A stretch of 8,849 bases of DNA from Chitinophagaceae bacterium. Lineage in GTDB: Bacteria > Bacteroidota > Bacteroidia > Chitinophagales > Chitinophagaceae. The DNA lies in the NCBI GenBank assembly GCA_003526435.1, contig DPWF01000110.1:1-8849 (forward strand), in the 5' to 3' direction. This document shows, one piece after another, positions 1-6,524 of the stretch. Under the pieces are notes generated by a model. That model did no database searches. It was not told where the DNA came from and saw only the letters and a list, made by a program, of their open reading frames with translations. Positions within the stretch are counted from its first letter, which is position 1. Each line of letters starts with the position of its first letter. Both the position numbers and the translations under genes were made by a program.

Positions 1-792
1 TGCGAAAGCGCCATTGTGGGTACTGCACTCGGATTAAGCCTTGAAGGTTTCAAGAGCATGATGGAAATGCAGTTTGCCGATTTTGTGAGTGTGGGTTTTA
101 ACCAGATTGTAAATAACCTCGCTAAAATATATTACCGCTGGGGACAAAATGCCGATGTGGTTATTCGTATGCCAACCGGTGGCGGTGTGGGTGCAGGCCC
201 TTTTCATTCGCAAAGTAATGAAGCATGGTTTACACATGTGCCAGGCTTAAAAGTAGTGTATCCATCCAACCCACAGGATGCGAAAGGGTTGATCATAGCA
301 GCCATCAACGATCCTAACCCGGTGATGTTCTTTGAACACAAAGCATTGTACAGAAGTGTGAGTGGAATGGTGCCCGATATATATTATGAAACCCCCATCG
401 GAAAAGCATCTGTTACCAAAGCAGGTTCAGATATAACTGTGATTACTTATGGCTCCGGTGTGCATTGGGCATTAACATATCAGGAACAACATCCCGACAT
501 TTCGCTGCATATACTCGACCTGAGAACATTGCTTCCTTTGGATTATGACGCTATTCGTGAAGCAGTTGCCACTACAGGTAAGGTTTTGATATTACATGAA
601 GACACATTAACCGGTGGTATTGGCGGTGAAGTTAGTGCCTGGATCAGTGAGCATTGTTTTGAATTATTAGATGCACCGATAATGCGTTGCGCTTCATTAG
701 ACACACCCATTCCGTTTAATATAGCGTTAGAGAAAAATTTTATGGCAAATAGCAGGCTCGATGATTATATTAAAAAGTTGATGTCCTATTAA
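1..792 (+). CDS. 2-oxoacid dehydrogenase E1 component, beta subunit or beta half (5' end outside window)
   Basis: This is the thiamine-diphosphate E1 beta region of a pyruvate or branched-chain 2-oxoacid dehydrogenase, the part that completes the active site for decarboxylation and acyl transfer to lipoyl-E2 in the cytoplasm. The frame is open from base 1 (CESAIVGTALG), so the GTG at 16 is internal; 263 residues are visible. Counting from base 1, QFADF lies at 24-28, the glycine-rich stretch followed by HSQS at about 56-72, FFEHKALY at 110-117, DLRTLLPLD at 173-181 and ILHEDTLTGGIGGE at about 197-210. The last three cover the end of the pyrimidine-binding fold and the transketolase C-terminal domain. 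Separate E1 beta chains are about 325 residues long. Bacteroidota often carry an alpha-beta fusion of about 660-700 residues, and the window cannot show which applies here. Family is certain; the pyruvate versus branched-chain substrate is not resolved. Confidence 0.93.
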   Translation, partial: CESAIVGTALGLSLEGFKSMMEMQFADFVSVGFNQIVNNLAKIYYRWGQNADVVIRMPTGGGVGAGPFHSQSNEAWFTHVPGLKVVYPSNPQDAKGLIIAAINDPNPVMFFEHKALYRSVSGMVPDIYYETPIGKASVTKAGSDITVITYGSGVHWALTYQEQHPDISLHILDLRTLLPLDYDAIREAVATTGKVLILHEDTLTGGIGGEVSAWISEHCFELLDAPIMRCASLDTPIPFNIALEKNFMANSRLDDYIKKLMSY

Positions 793-817
793 TTTCTTCC
801 ACAACCCCACTCATTAT

Positions 818-922
818 ACAACCTCTCCGCAAAACCTCTGTTACCTCCCATTCTCTGCGGTGGCCTTCCGCGTATTTTCACCGCAGAGAACTGGAGATAA
901 AGGAGCTTACGCAGGCGCAGCC
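818..922. repeat. Dispersed inverted-repeat element, copy 1
   Basis: A perfect 12-bp inverted repeat, TTCTCTGCGGTG (851-862) and CACCGCAGAGAA (879-890), encloses a 16-nt loop. Pairing continues imperfectly outward to about 838 and 903. Related sequence at 8170-8266 shares the ACAACC left edge, the core arms, the 16-nt loop length and much of the outer arms, so the two are copies of one family. Here the element sits between two convergent genes, where it could fold in either transcript. No T-run follows the stem on either strand, so I call it a REP-like or MITE-like repeat and not an intrinsic terminator. The outer limits are approximate. Confidence 0.75.
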
Positions 923-938
923 ATTTATTTCAGCAGCA

Positions 939-1661
939 TCAGAAATCTTTAAGTTCAGTATTATTTCTACCAGATAAGACAGCTTTTCTGAATAACTCAT
1001 AAAAAAAGCCCACCACTAAAAAATCTCTTCCTGTTTCATCATTTATCTGATAGTCGAACTGATGGAGATAACCAACCTGTAAGGTAGAATGGCTGTTGAT
1101 TTTATAATTCAAAGCCAGTTGCATTCTGTTGCGTTCAAAATAGGGCTCCTTATCTGTAAAGAATAATTCATTACTAAAGCTAGCCAGCAAAGGTTTATAG
1201 CCTTTGGTATCTTTTCCGAATGGATAAGACACGCCAACCCTGTACCGGAATCTGTTACGATAGCCCTTGCTTGTCCACCTCATTTCTGCCCTGTAGCGTT
1301 GTTCCAGTTTAAATTGTTTGATGTCTTGAAACAGGATAAGCTGAGGCCAGAGACGAAACTCGTTATTGTTTTTCGGCAATTTAAAATTGCCGCCCTCAGC
1401 AAAGGTTTGGTAGCTTCCTGCTCCTAAAGAGAGTTGAACCGATTTATTCAGTTTGTAATTAATGCCCCCTTTGTATTCGTAGTAATGAAAGTGGTTATAG
1501 AATTTCAGTGAACGCAGTTGTGCTTCTCCAAACAGGTTCAATTGATCAGTATGGTTGTATTTAAGGTTTAAAATATTCCAGGAGCCAAGATCAAAAGATT
1601 GAGCTGATATATTTTTAATAGACAAGATGATGATAAGTAAGGTTAAACAGTAGCTCCGCAT
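939..1661 (-). CDS. DUF2490 family outer-membrane beta-barrel protein
   Basis: This is a 240-residue exported protein of unknown function. A signal peptide covers residues 1-20 (hydrophobic CLTLLIIILSI, then ISA|Q). The rest alternates polar and aromatic residues in short strands typical of a small outer-membrane barrel. Marks I associate with DUF2490 include FRLWPQ (102-107), LEQRYRAEMRW (119-129), NRFRYRVGVSYPFG (136-149), NELFF (164-168) and NRMQLALNYK (178-187). The last obvious strand (LVVGFFYELF, about 215-224) is followed by a polar tail of about 16 residues that ends in F. The first ATG is used, since it gives the signal peptide. The gene is single, downstream of the SIMPL gene on the same strand but 271 bp away, and a promoter candidate lies at 1722-1754. 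Family assignment is fairly sure; function is unknown. Confidence 0.85.
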   Translation of the reverse strand: MRSYCLTLLIIILSIKNISAQSFDLGSWNILNLKYNHTDQLNLFGEAQLRSLKFYNHFHYYEYKGGINYKLNKSVQLSLGAGSYQTFAEGGNFKLPKNNNEFRLWPQLILFQDIKQFKLEQRYRAEMRWTSKGYRNRFRYRVGVSYPFGKDTKGYKPLLASFSNELFFTDKEPYFERNRMQLALNYKINSHSTLQVGYLHQFDYQINDETGRDFLVVGFFYELFRKAVLSGRNNTELKDF

Positions 1662-1721
1662 GGTTAACTATATTATTTGCAGGGTTTCACAGAAGTCTTT
1701 TAAGAAAGGGATTAGCCTTTG

Positions 1722-1754
1722 CAAAAATATTTCCTTTTCCACATAGTCTTCCAA
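1722..1754 (-). promoter_or_regulatory. Candidate Bacteroidota-type promoter for the DUF2490 gene
   Basis: Read on the minus strand, TATTTTTG (1729-1722) matches the -7 consensus TAnnTTTG exactly. A TTG (1754-1752) lies 22 bp upstream and could serve as the -33 box. The implied leader is about 50-55 nt. The rest of the 1662-1932 gap is AT-rich; I found no small ORF, RNA gene or convincing terminator for the SIMPL gene in it. Confidence 0.5.
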
Positions 1755-1932
1755 TGTACGAAAGAACTATGCGTCTAACTTCTTTTGGTTAAGTAGCTCC
1801 TTTGGAGAAAAAAGAACAGATTGGATGAATGTATTGTGAGTGATCATCAAACATAGATATAAGTATGCGCCCCCTCAATAGGCTAAGATTCATTTTTTCT
1901 TATGCCATACCCAGACAGCAAAAGTTGAGTAC

Positions 1933-2691
1933 TTAATCAAGTGTATAAGTAAGTCTGACCGTTATTCTTGCAGTTTTGTATTTACTGTAGGTGTCCAAAT
2001 TCCCTCCGTAACTATCTTCTTCTATTGATCCCTTACCTGTAATCTGAAAAACGCCCATCGAAGCATCTTTTAATTTTCCAAGTTTTCCTTTTGCTGTTGC
2101 AACAATTTTTTCGGCGCGCTCACGTGCATCCTGTGATCCCTTTTCGATTAAGTTATGTTTCAAACTTGGCAAATCTGAATATGTATATTGTATTTTACTG
2201 CCTTCAAATTCTATACCTGAGTTAATCAGTTCAGAAGTCTGATCAACAACAGCTTCAATTTTTTTCATCAATGCAGGATTTTTCCGACTGTTAAAAGCAA
2301 CCGTTTGGGTTGCTATATAACCATCGAATACCTGTTCATTTTTTGTTATCTCGCCGTTTTGTTCAATCGTAATGGTTCTGTAAGATTTTTCGAAACTCAC
2401 ACCCCCAAAACTAAATTCCGATGCCTGGAATCCTTTGGAAAGAAAAAAAGATTTTACTTTTTCTTTATCCGCATTAATCATATTGTAAGCATCTTTTGCC
2501 TGTTTGGCCTTGGCACTATAGCTGCCGGTCCAGGAAATTTCGTCTGATTCAAAGTCTCTGGTTCCTAAGCCCACTACTGAAATAGAATCCTGGGTGGCAT
2601 TTCTGTTTTTAAAAGCACCTCCTAATATAAGTGCCATAATAATAAGGGCAATCCCGGTAATAGCAGGCTTGAGAAAGGGTTCGAATTTCAT
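1933..2691 (-). CDS. SIMPL domain (DUF541, YggE-like) membrane-anchored periplasmic protein
   Basis: This 252-residue protein belongs to the SIMPL/DUF541 family, which includes E. coli YggE and Brucella BP26. The biochemical function is not settled; family members are linked to oxidative stress and periplasmic or envelope roles. One hydrophobic segment (about 11-27, AITGIALIIMALILGG) follows a short N-terminus with Lys at 2 and 8. It has no clear cleavage site, so I read it as an N-terminal anchor with the domain outside the inner membrane. The domain runs from about 36 to 252. It opens with ISVVGLGTRDFESDE (37-51), carries the conserved helix QDARERAEKIVATAKGKLGKL (187-207) and closes with the strand ARITVRLTYTL (241-251). 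The gene is divergent from the serine hydrolase across 282 bp. It looks intact and is probably monocistronic. Confidence 0.9.
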   Translation of the reverse strand: MKFEPFLKPAITGIALIIMALILGGAFKNRNATQDSISVVGLGTRDFESDEISWTGSYSAKAKQAKDAYNMINADKEKVKSFFLSKGFQASEFSFGGVSFEKSYRTITIEQNGEITKNEQVFDGYIATQTVAFNSRKNPALMKKIEAVVDQTSELINSGIEFEGSKIQYTYSDLPSLKHNLIEKGSQDARERAEKIVATAKGKLGKLKDASMGVFQITGKGSIEEDSYGGNLDTYSKYKTARITVRLTYTLD

Positions 2692-2973
2692 GATAAATAA
2701 CCTTTTAACTAGTATTGAAATTAAGCATTAAAGTTGAGGATTGAATAAATAAGAACTTGAGAGAAATTTCGGAACTTTCCATCAGTTAATAGCATATTCA
2801 TATTAATAAGCAGGTTAACTATTGATATACGACTCCGCGAAATCTTTCTGTTCTCCTGTTCCCTGTCGTGAATACCTATTTTGTTTCATCACAGAAATCA
2901 AGAGATAAAAAAGTTTCTAAAGCAGCGTTGCCCATTAGCAAGCATTGATCAATAACATTATAATTTCCTGGTT
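2692..2973. other. Divergent intergenic region, no gene seen
   Basis: These 282 bp separate the start codons of the SIMPL gene (-) and the serine hydrolase (+), so both promoters should lie here. I found no full TAnnTTTG box on either strand; the nearest forms, TAATTTCC before 2974 and TAATTTCA on the minus strand, are weak. A 10-bp perfect palindrome, ATTGATCAAT (2944-2953), lies 20 bp before the hydrolase ATG, but a site of this length is weak evidence for an operator. No small ORF or RNA gene was recognised. Confidence 0.4.
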
Positions 2974-4509
2974 ATGAAAAAGACAATCATTTATATCCTC
3001 TCGCTACAAATACTTTGTCAACTCGGTATTGCACAAAGCCGTGAAACTTATCAACCTGCATATTTCGCAGATCAAGCCAGGTTGCAAAAAATAGAACCGC
3101 TCTTCCCCATCATCGAACAACTCTATCGTTCACACGCAGCAAAAAATCATTTTCCCGGTTACAGTTTTGGTATTGTACTCGATGGAAAACTCGTGTTTAC
3201 GGGTAACGGTGGTTATCTTGATATCAACAAAAAAAATCCTGTTACATCCCAATCCATGTTTCGCATTGCTTCCATGTCTAAAAGTTTTACGGCCATGGCT
3301 ATTATAAAGCTGAGAGATGATGGCAAAATCAGGTTAGATGATCGTGTAGAAAAATATATCCCGGAAATCAAAGGTCAAAAGTTAACCAAAGATGCGCCTG
3401 TACTCACTATCCGCGATCTGCTCACCCATTCCGGTGGCTTTCCGCAGGATGATCCCTGGGGCGATCGTCAACTGGCAGATACAGAAGAAGAACTACTGGC
3501 ACTCATTAAAAAAGGACTCAACTTTTCAAATGTTACAGGCCTACAATATGAATACAGCAACCTGGGTTTTACGATGCTCGGGTATATCATCCACAAAGTT
3601 TCTGGTAAACCCTACAGCCAATACATTGCCGAAAATATCTGGAAGCCTTTGGGTATGACCGAAGCCGAATGGGAATACAGTAAAGTACCCGCAGCTTCAC
3701 TCGCGAGAGGGCATCGCTGGATTGATAACAACTGGAGAGATGAACCACTCTTACACGATGGTATTTATGGCTCCATGGGTGGCATGATTACGTCGCTCTC
3801 TTCTTTCAGCAAATACATGGCTTTACACATGAATGCATGGCCACCTTCAGACAAAACAGAAACGGGACCGGTTAAAAGAAGCAGCATCAGGGAAATGCAT
3901 CAGCCCCATCGTTTCAGTTCACTCAATTCACAATACCGCTATCCCGATGGCAGGCTCTGCCCCATGGTTACCGCATATGGTTATGGTTTGCGCTGGTCAA
4001 AAGATTGTGAGGGTAGAACCACCGTTGGACACAGCGGTGGCTTACCAGGTTTTGGGAGTAATTGGGTAATAGCGCCTGATTATGGAATTGGCGTAGTCTT
4101 CTTTGCCAATGTTACCTATGCATCCACAGCAGGTATGAATGCACAGGTATTAGATACTTTAATCAGAGGCGGCGGATTAAAGCCGAGGATCTTGCCCCCA
4201 TCTGATCTGTTGAAAAATGCGCAGAGCCGTTTACTTGCTTTATTACCCGACTGGAACAATGCCGGTTCTTCGACACTATTTGCCGACAATTTTTTTGATG
4301 ACTACCCTATTGCCGGCTTGAAAGATGAAGCCAAAAAAATATTTGATGCGGCAGGTAAAATAATACGCATAGGAGATATGATTCCTGAGAACCAGTTAAG
4401 AGGTACCTGTATCCTTGAATGTGAGAAAGGTCGTATACAGATTTTCTTTACCCTCACACCTGAAAACCCTGCCAAAATTCAGGAGTACCGGATACGGAAA
4501 TTAGAGTAA
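2974..4509 (+). CDS. Exported serine hydrolase, beta-lactamase/class C PBP-like family
   Basis: This 511-residue protein has the serine beta-lactamase/D,D-peptidase fold of family S12. A signal peptide covers about 1-20 (MKK, hydrophobic core, GIA|Q). The catalytic motifs are all present: SMSK at 100-103 (nucleophile Ser100, Lys103), YSN at 194-196, and HSG at 353-355 in the place of the KTG box. The supporting motifs LTIRDLLTHSGG (144-155) and YGYGLRW (335-341) are typical of the family. HSG in place of KTG is common in esterase-, D-aminopeptidase- and EstB-like members, so true beta-lactamase activity should not be assumed. After the catalytic domain (about 45-400) comes a tail of about 110 residues, as many S12 proteins have, which I do not recognise. 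The gene faces the SIMPL gene back to back. The porin follows 202 bp later with its own promoter, so co-transcription is not required. The substrate is unknown. Confidence 0.92.
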   Translation: MKKTIIYILSLQILCQLGIAQSRETYQPAYFADQARLQKIEPLFPIIEQLYRSHAAKNHFPGYSFGIVLDGKLVFTGNGGYLDINKKNPVTSQSMFRIASMSKSFTAMAIIKLRDDGKIRLDDRVEKYIPEIKGQKLTKDAPVLTIRDLLTHSGGFPQDDPWGDRQLADTEEELLALIKKGLNFSNVTGLQYEYSNLGFTMLGYIIHKVSGKPYSQYIAENIWKPLGMTEAEWEYSKVPAASLARGHRWIDNNWRDEPLLHDGIYGSMGGMITSLSSFSKYMALHMNAWPPSDKTETGPVKRSSIREMHQPHRFSSLNSQYRYPDGRLCPMVTAYGYGLRWSKDCEGRTTVGHSGGLPGFGSNWVIAPDYGIGVVFFANVTYASTAGMNAQVLDTLIRGGGLKPRILPPSDLLKNAQSRLLALLPDWNNAGSSTLFADNFFDDYPIAGLKDEAKKIFDAAGKIIRIGDMIPENQLRGTCILECEKGRIQIFFTLTPENPAKIQEYRIRKLE

Positions 4510-4511
4510 GG

Positions 4512-4546
4512 GAGCTGCGGGCTCTGAGCTATGGAATATGAGGCAT
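4512..4546 (+). repeat. Degenerate 7-bp tandem repeat after the serine hydrolase
   Basis: Starting two bases after the stop codon, the sequence reads in heptamers: GAGCTGC, GGGCTCT, GAGCTAT, GGAATAT, GAGGCAT. The first three share a GnGCTnn form and the later ones decay. A related stretch lies on the other strand near 4590-4598 (GAACTATGG against GAGCTATGG). This could be the remains of a short tandem array; no function is visible. Confidence 0.4.
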
Positions 4547-4630
4547 TCGCATAAATTATATATAATCAGAGAGCCAAACACCCAAAAACCCATAGTTCAT
4601 AACCGCATTACTGTACTTAGAACACCAATG

Positions 4631-4685
4631 TTATCAAATCGTTACCAAATGATTACTAAATTATTACTAAATAGTTAACAGATAA
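4631..4685 (+). promoter_or_regulatory. Five 11-bp direct repeats upstream of the porin (candidate OmpR/PhoB-class operator)
   Basis: Five consecutive 11-base units occur without gaps: TTATCAAATCG, TTACCAAATGA, TTACTAAATTA, TTACTAAATAG and TTAACAGATAA. Bases 1-3 (TTA) are invariant, base 6 is always A, and AAAT at 6-9 is kept in four of five. The array runs into the TAATTTTG -7 box. With the start site estimated near 4697, it covers about -66 to -12. Winged-helix response regulators of the OmpR/PhoB group bind such same-face direct repeats; the PhoB Pho box and the B. subtilis PhoP TTAACA boxes both repeat every 11 bp. That the binder is a phosphate regulator is inference, helped by the family of the gene downstream. 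Confidence 0.65.
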
Positions 4686-4690
4686 TTTTG
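4683..4690 (+). promoter_or_regulatory. -7 promoter box of the porin gene
   Basis: TAATTTTG is an exact match to the Bacteroidota -7 consensus TAnnTTTG. The -33 position (about 4661-4663) holds only TTA inside the repeat array, and a weak -33 element suits an activator-dependent promoter. The predicted transcript would start near 4697, giving a leader of about 15 nt before the ATG at 4712. This placement also argues against an upstream TTG start at 4688. Confidence 0.6.
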
Positions 4691-4711
4691 CCGGCGTCCA
4701 ACAGATGTTAC

Positions 4712-5932
4712 ATGACAAGAATATGGATTTCGGCTCTACTGTTACTGGTCTTTACTTCTGGCTTTTCACAAACCATAAAAGACAGTGCCAAAACCACAGC
4801 TAAACCGACAGCAGAGAAGAAATGGTTCGAAACCATTTCCGTGAGGGGGTATGTACAGGCGCGCTATAACCGGCTTCTTGAAACCAACCCTAACCTAGGT
4901 AATGAGCAGGGCGACAGAAGCTGGGGTAAAAATGGTGGCTTCTTTTTGCGTCGTGCTCGTTTAATACTATTTGGACAAATCAGTAAACAGGTCTATTTCT
5001 ATATTCAACCTGATTTTGCCAGTTCAGCATCTTCCTCCTCTTTGCATTTTGGTCAATTGAGAGATGCTTATGTTGATGTGGGGGTGGATGCTAAAAATGA
5101 ATTTCGTTTCAGGATCGGTCAGAGTAAAGTACCCTATGGGTTTGAAAACATGCAATCGAGTCAGAACAGGTTAGCCCTCGACAGAAATGATGCATTGAAC
5201 AGCGCTGTGGCCAATGAACGTGATTTTGGTGTATTTTTTTATTGGGCTCCTGCAAAACAAAGAGAACTATTCTCTTCACTCGTTCGCGATGGCTTAAAAG
5301 GTTCCGGCGACTATGGCGTGTTTGCATTTGGTGCTTACAATGGTCAAACTGCCAACAGACCCGAACAGAATGATCAGTTACATGTGGTTACACGTTTTTC
5401 TTACCCCATGGCCATTGGCAACCAGATTATTGAACCAGGTATCCAGGCTTATACAGGCAAATATGTGGTAACAAGGGAACAAACCAGCACAGGCGCAAAA
5501 ATAAAACAGGACCGCAATTACCTTGACCAGCGACTGGCCGGAACTTTTGTTTTGTACCCCAGGCCATTTGGTATTCAAGCAGAATATAATATTGGTAAAG
5601 GGCCCGAATACAATACGGCTACAGATTCCATTGAAACAAAATCATTACATGGCGGCTATGTTACATTATCGTATTTGATAAAAAATAACAGACAGCAAAT
5701 TTTTATTCCTTTTGTGCGTGGACAATATTATAACGGCGGTAAAAAGCATGAACTGGATGCTCGTAGTTACCGTGTAAAAGAATTAGAGATTGGTGTTGAA
5801 TGGCAACCCGTTAAACAGTTTGAACTGGTGGCCATGTACACTATTTCGTCTCGCAGGTATGAAGATTTTACCTTGCAGAATAATCTGCAAAAAGGTCGCT
5901 TGCTGCGTTTACAGGCACAATTTAATTTTTAA
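4712..5932 (+). CDS. Outer-membrane porin, phosphate-selective porin O/P family
   Basis: I take the ATG at 4712 (406 residues). An in-frame TTG at 4688 would overlap the -7 box and spoil the signal peptide. The signal peptide is MTRIWISALLLLVFTSGFSQ (1-20). A polar linker precedes the barrel, which starts near ISVRGYVQARYN (42-53). Marks of the OprO/OprP-like family (PF07396) include FFLRRARLILFG (77-88), YIQPDF (97-102), LRDAYVDV (116-123) and RIGQSKVPYGFE (134-145). The protein ends in alternating strands with a terminal Phe (LQAQFNF), the usual outer-membrane assembly signal. OprP and OprO of Pseudomonas take up phosphate and polyphosphate. Many Bacteroidota members have no tested substrate, so phosphate specificity is only suggested. 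The 11-bp repeat array upstream gives some support. A strong terminator follows, so the gene looks monocistronic. Confidence 0.87.
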   Translation: MTRIWISALLLLVFTSGFSQTIKDSAKTTAKPTAEKKWFETISVRGYVQARYNRLLETNPNLGNEQGDRSWGKNGGFFLRRARLILFGQISKQVYFYIQPDFASSASSSSLHFGQLRDAYVDVGVDAKNEFRFRIGQSKVPYGFENMQSSQNRLALDRNDALNSAVANERDFGVFFYWAPAKQRELFSSLVRDGLKGSGDYGVFAFGAYNGQTANRPEQNDQLHVVTRFSYPMAIGNQIIEPGIQAYTGKYVVTREQTSTGAKIKQDRNYLDQRLAGTFVLYPRPFGIQAEYNIGKGPEYNTATDSIETKSLHGGYVTLSYLIKNNRQQIFIPFVRGQYYNGGKKHELDARSYRVKELEIGVEWQPVKQFELVAMYTISSRRYEDFTLQNNLQKGRLLRLQAQFNF

Positions 5933-5940
5933 GCTATCCC

Positions 5941-6039
5941 TCCCATTCCCCTTTCTCTTTGTTAAGTTCATTTCAACTTTTTTGGAGTTAACTTATACAA
6001 GGTTATTTAACAAAGAGAAAGGGAGAAGGGGATTTTTTT
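5941..6039 (+). terminator. Hairpin terminator after the porin gene
   Basis: CCCTTTCTCTTTGTTAA (5949-5965) and TTAACAAAGAGAAAGGG (6007-6023) form a perfect 17-bp inverted repeat. Pairing extends to 5941/6031 with a few mismatches and G-T pairs, and seven Ts follow at 6033-6039. The loop is long (41 nt) and holds a small hairpin, AAGTT-N6-AACTT. The position, 8 bp after the porin stop, and the T-run fit an intrinsic terminator. The unusual loop length leaves room for another role. Confidence 0.7.
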
Positions 6040-6053
6040 ATTATTTAATACTG

Positions 6054-6084
6054 TTGATTACACAGGTCAATTGGTTTAACTTTA
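6054..6084 (+). promoter_or_regulatory. Candidate promoter of the DUF1801 gene
   Basis: TAACTTTA (6077-6084) matches seven of eight positions of TAnnTTTG, and TTG (6054-6056) lies 20 bp upstream as a -33 box. The start site would fall near 6091, giving a leader of about 13 nt to the ATG at 6104. The inverted repeat at 6069-6100 overlaps it. Confidence 0.5.
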
Positions 6085-6100
6085 GTGAGCTAAACCAATT
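6069..6100. promoter_or_regulatory. Perfect inverted repeat over the DUF1801 promoter (candidate operator)
   Basis: AATTGGTTTA (6069-6078) and TAAACCAATT (6091-6100) are perfect 10-bp inverted repeats with a 12-bp spacer. The centres of the two arms are 22 bp apart, about two helical turns. The left arm overlaps the -7 box and the right arm ends 3 bp before the start codon, where a bound dimer would block initiation. An mRNA hairpin that hides the start is less likely, since the left arm lies upstream of the predicted start site. The regulator is unknown and none is encoded next to it. Confidence 0.55.
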
Positions 6101-6103
6101 ACG

Positions 6104-6520
6104 ATGGCCATTAAAACACAGGTGGGTAAAGAAGATGTAGTGGCATTTCTTCAGCAACAACCCGAACCCAGACAATCAGACTGCCTGGCATTGCTTGATA
6201 CGATGAAAGCTGTTACAGGTTTGCCCGCCCAATTATGGGGTGGCTCCATCGTTGGTTTTGGCAGTTATGATTACCAGCAAAAAGGCGGTGTTAAAGGAAG
6301 CTGGTTCTTAACCGGCTTTGCTCCCCGAAAACAAAATATCAGTATTTATATCATGACTGGCTTTCCTCAATATGAAGATTTACTGAAAAAACTTGGCCCT
6401 CACAAAACGGGTATGGGTTGTTTGTACATAAAAAAACTGTCAGATATTGATCAAACAGTTTTAAAAGAAATGATTCAGACTTCTTTCCAGCAAATGAAAT
6501 CAAAATATACGCAACAGTAA
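6104..6520 (+). CDS. DUF1801 domain protein
   Basis: This is a small cytoplasmic protein of 138 residues with no signal peptide or membrane segment. The DUF1801 (YdhG-like) domain fills nearly the whole length. I recognise it from LWGGSIVGFGSYDY (44-57), WFLTGFAPRKQNISIYIM (67-84) and KLGPHKTGMGCLYIKKL (96-112), all close to the form usual in soil bacteria. The fold is small alpha/beta and no enzymatic role is established for the family. The start is the ATG 13 nt after the predicted transcription start. It sits alone between the porin terminator and the convergent lipoprotein gene; the two stop codons are 4 bp apart, so the transcripts probably overlap at their 3' ends. An inverted repeat over the promoter suggests tight control. 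Confidence 0.87.
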   Translation: MAIKTQVGKEDVVAFLQQQPEPRQSDCLALLDTMKAVTGLPAQLWGGSIVGFGSYDYQQKGGVKGSWFLTGFAPRKQNISIYIMTGFPQYEDLLKKLGPHKTGMGCLYIKKLSDIDQTVLKEMIQTSFQQMKSKYTQQ

Positions 6521-6524
6521 TATT

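Noticed and set aside
16..18. GTG at 16 as the start of the E1 beta gene
   Set aside because: The frame is open to base 1 and the residues before it (CESAI) continue the family's conserved sequence; it is an internal valine.
2305..2547. Plus-strand open frame inside the SIMPL gene
   Set aside because: It is a shadow of a well-supported gene on the other strand, with no start signal or recognisable product.
2944..2953. ATTGATCAAT palindrome before the serine hydrolase
   Set aside because: It is short, occurs once, and has no convincing promoter boxes around it, so it is kept only as a remark in the intergenic entry.
4555..4566. ATTATATATAAT, a 12-bp palindrome
   Set aside because: Alternating A/T sequence in an AT-rich gap makes such palindromes common; it has no fixed relation to a promoter box.
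4688..4711. TTG start at 4688 that would add eight residues to the porin
   Set aside because: The TTG lies inside the TAATTTTG promoter box, and the extension would put NRCY-type polar residues before a good signal peptide that begins at the ATG at 4712.
5790..6140. Open frame of 116 codons across the porin end and the terminator
   Set aside because: It overlaps the porin in another frame, covers the hairpin terminator and the DUF1801 promoter, and shows no protein family features.
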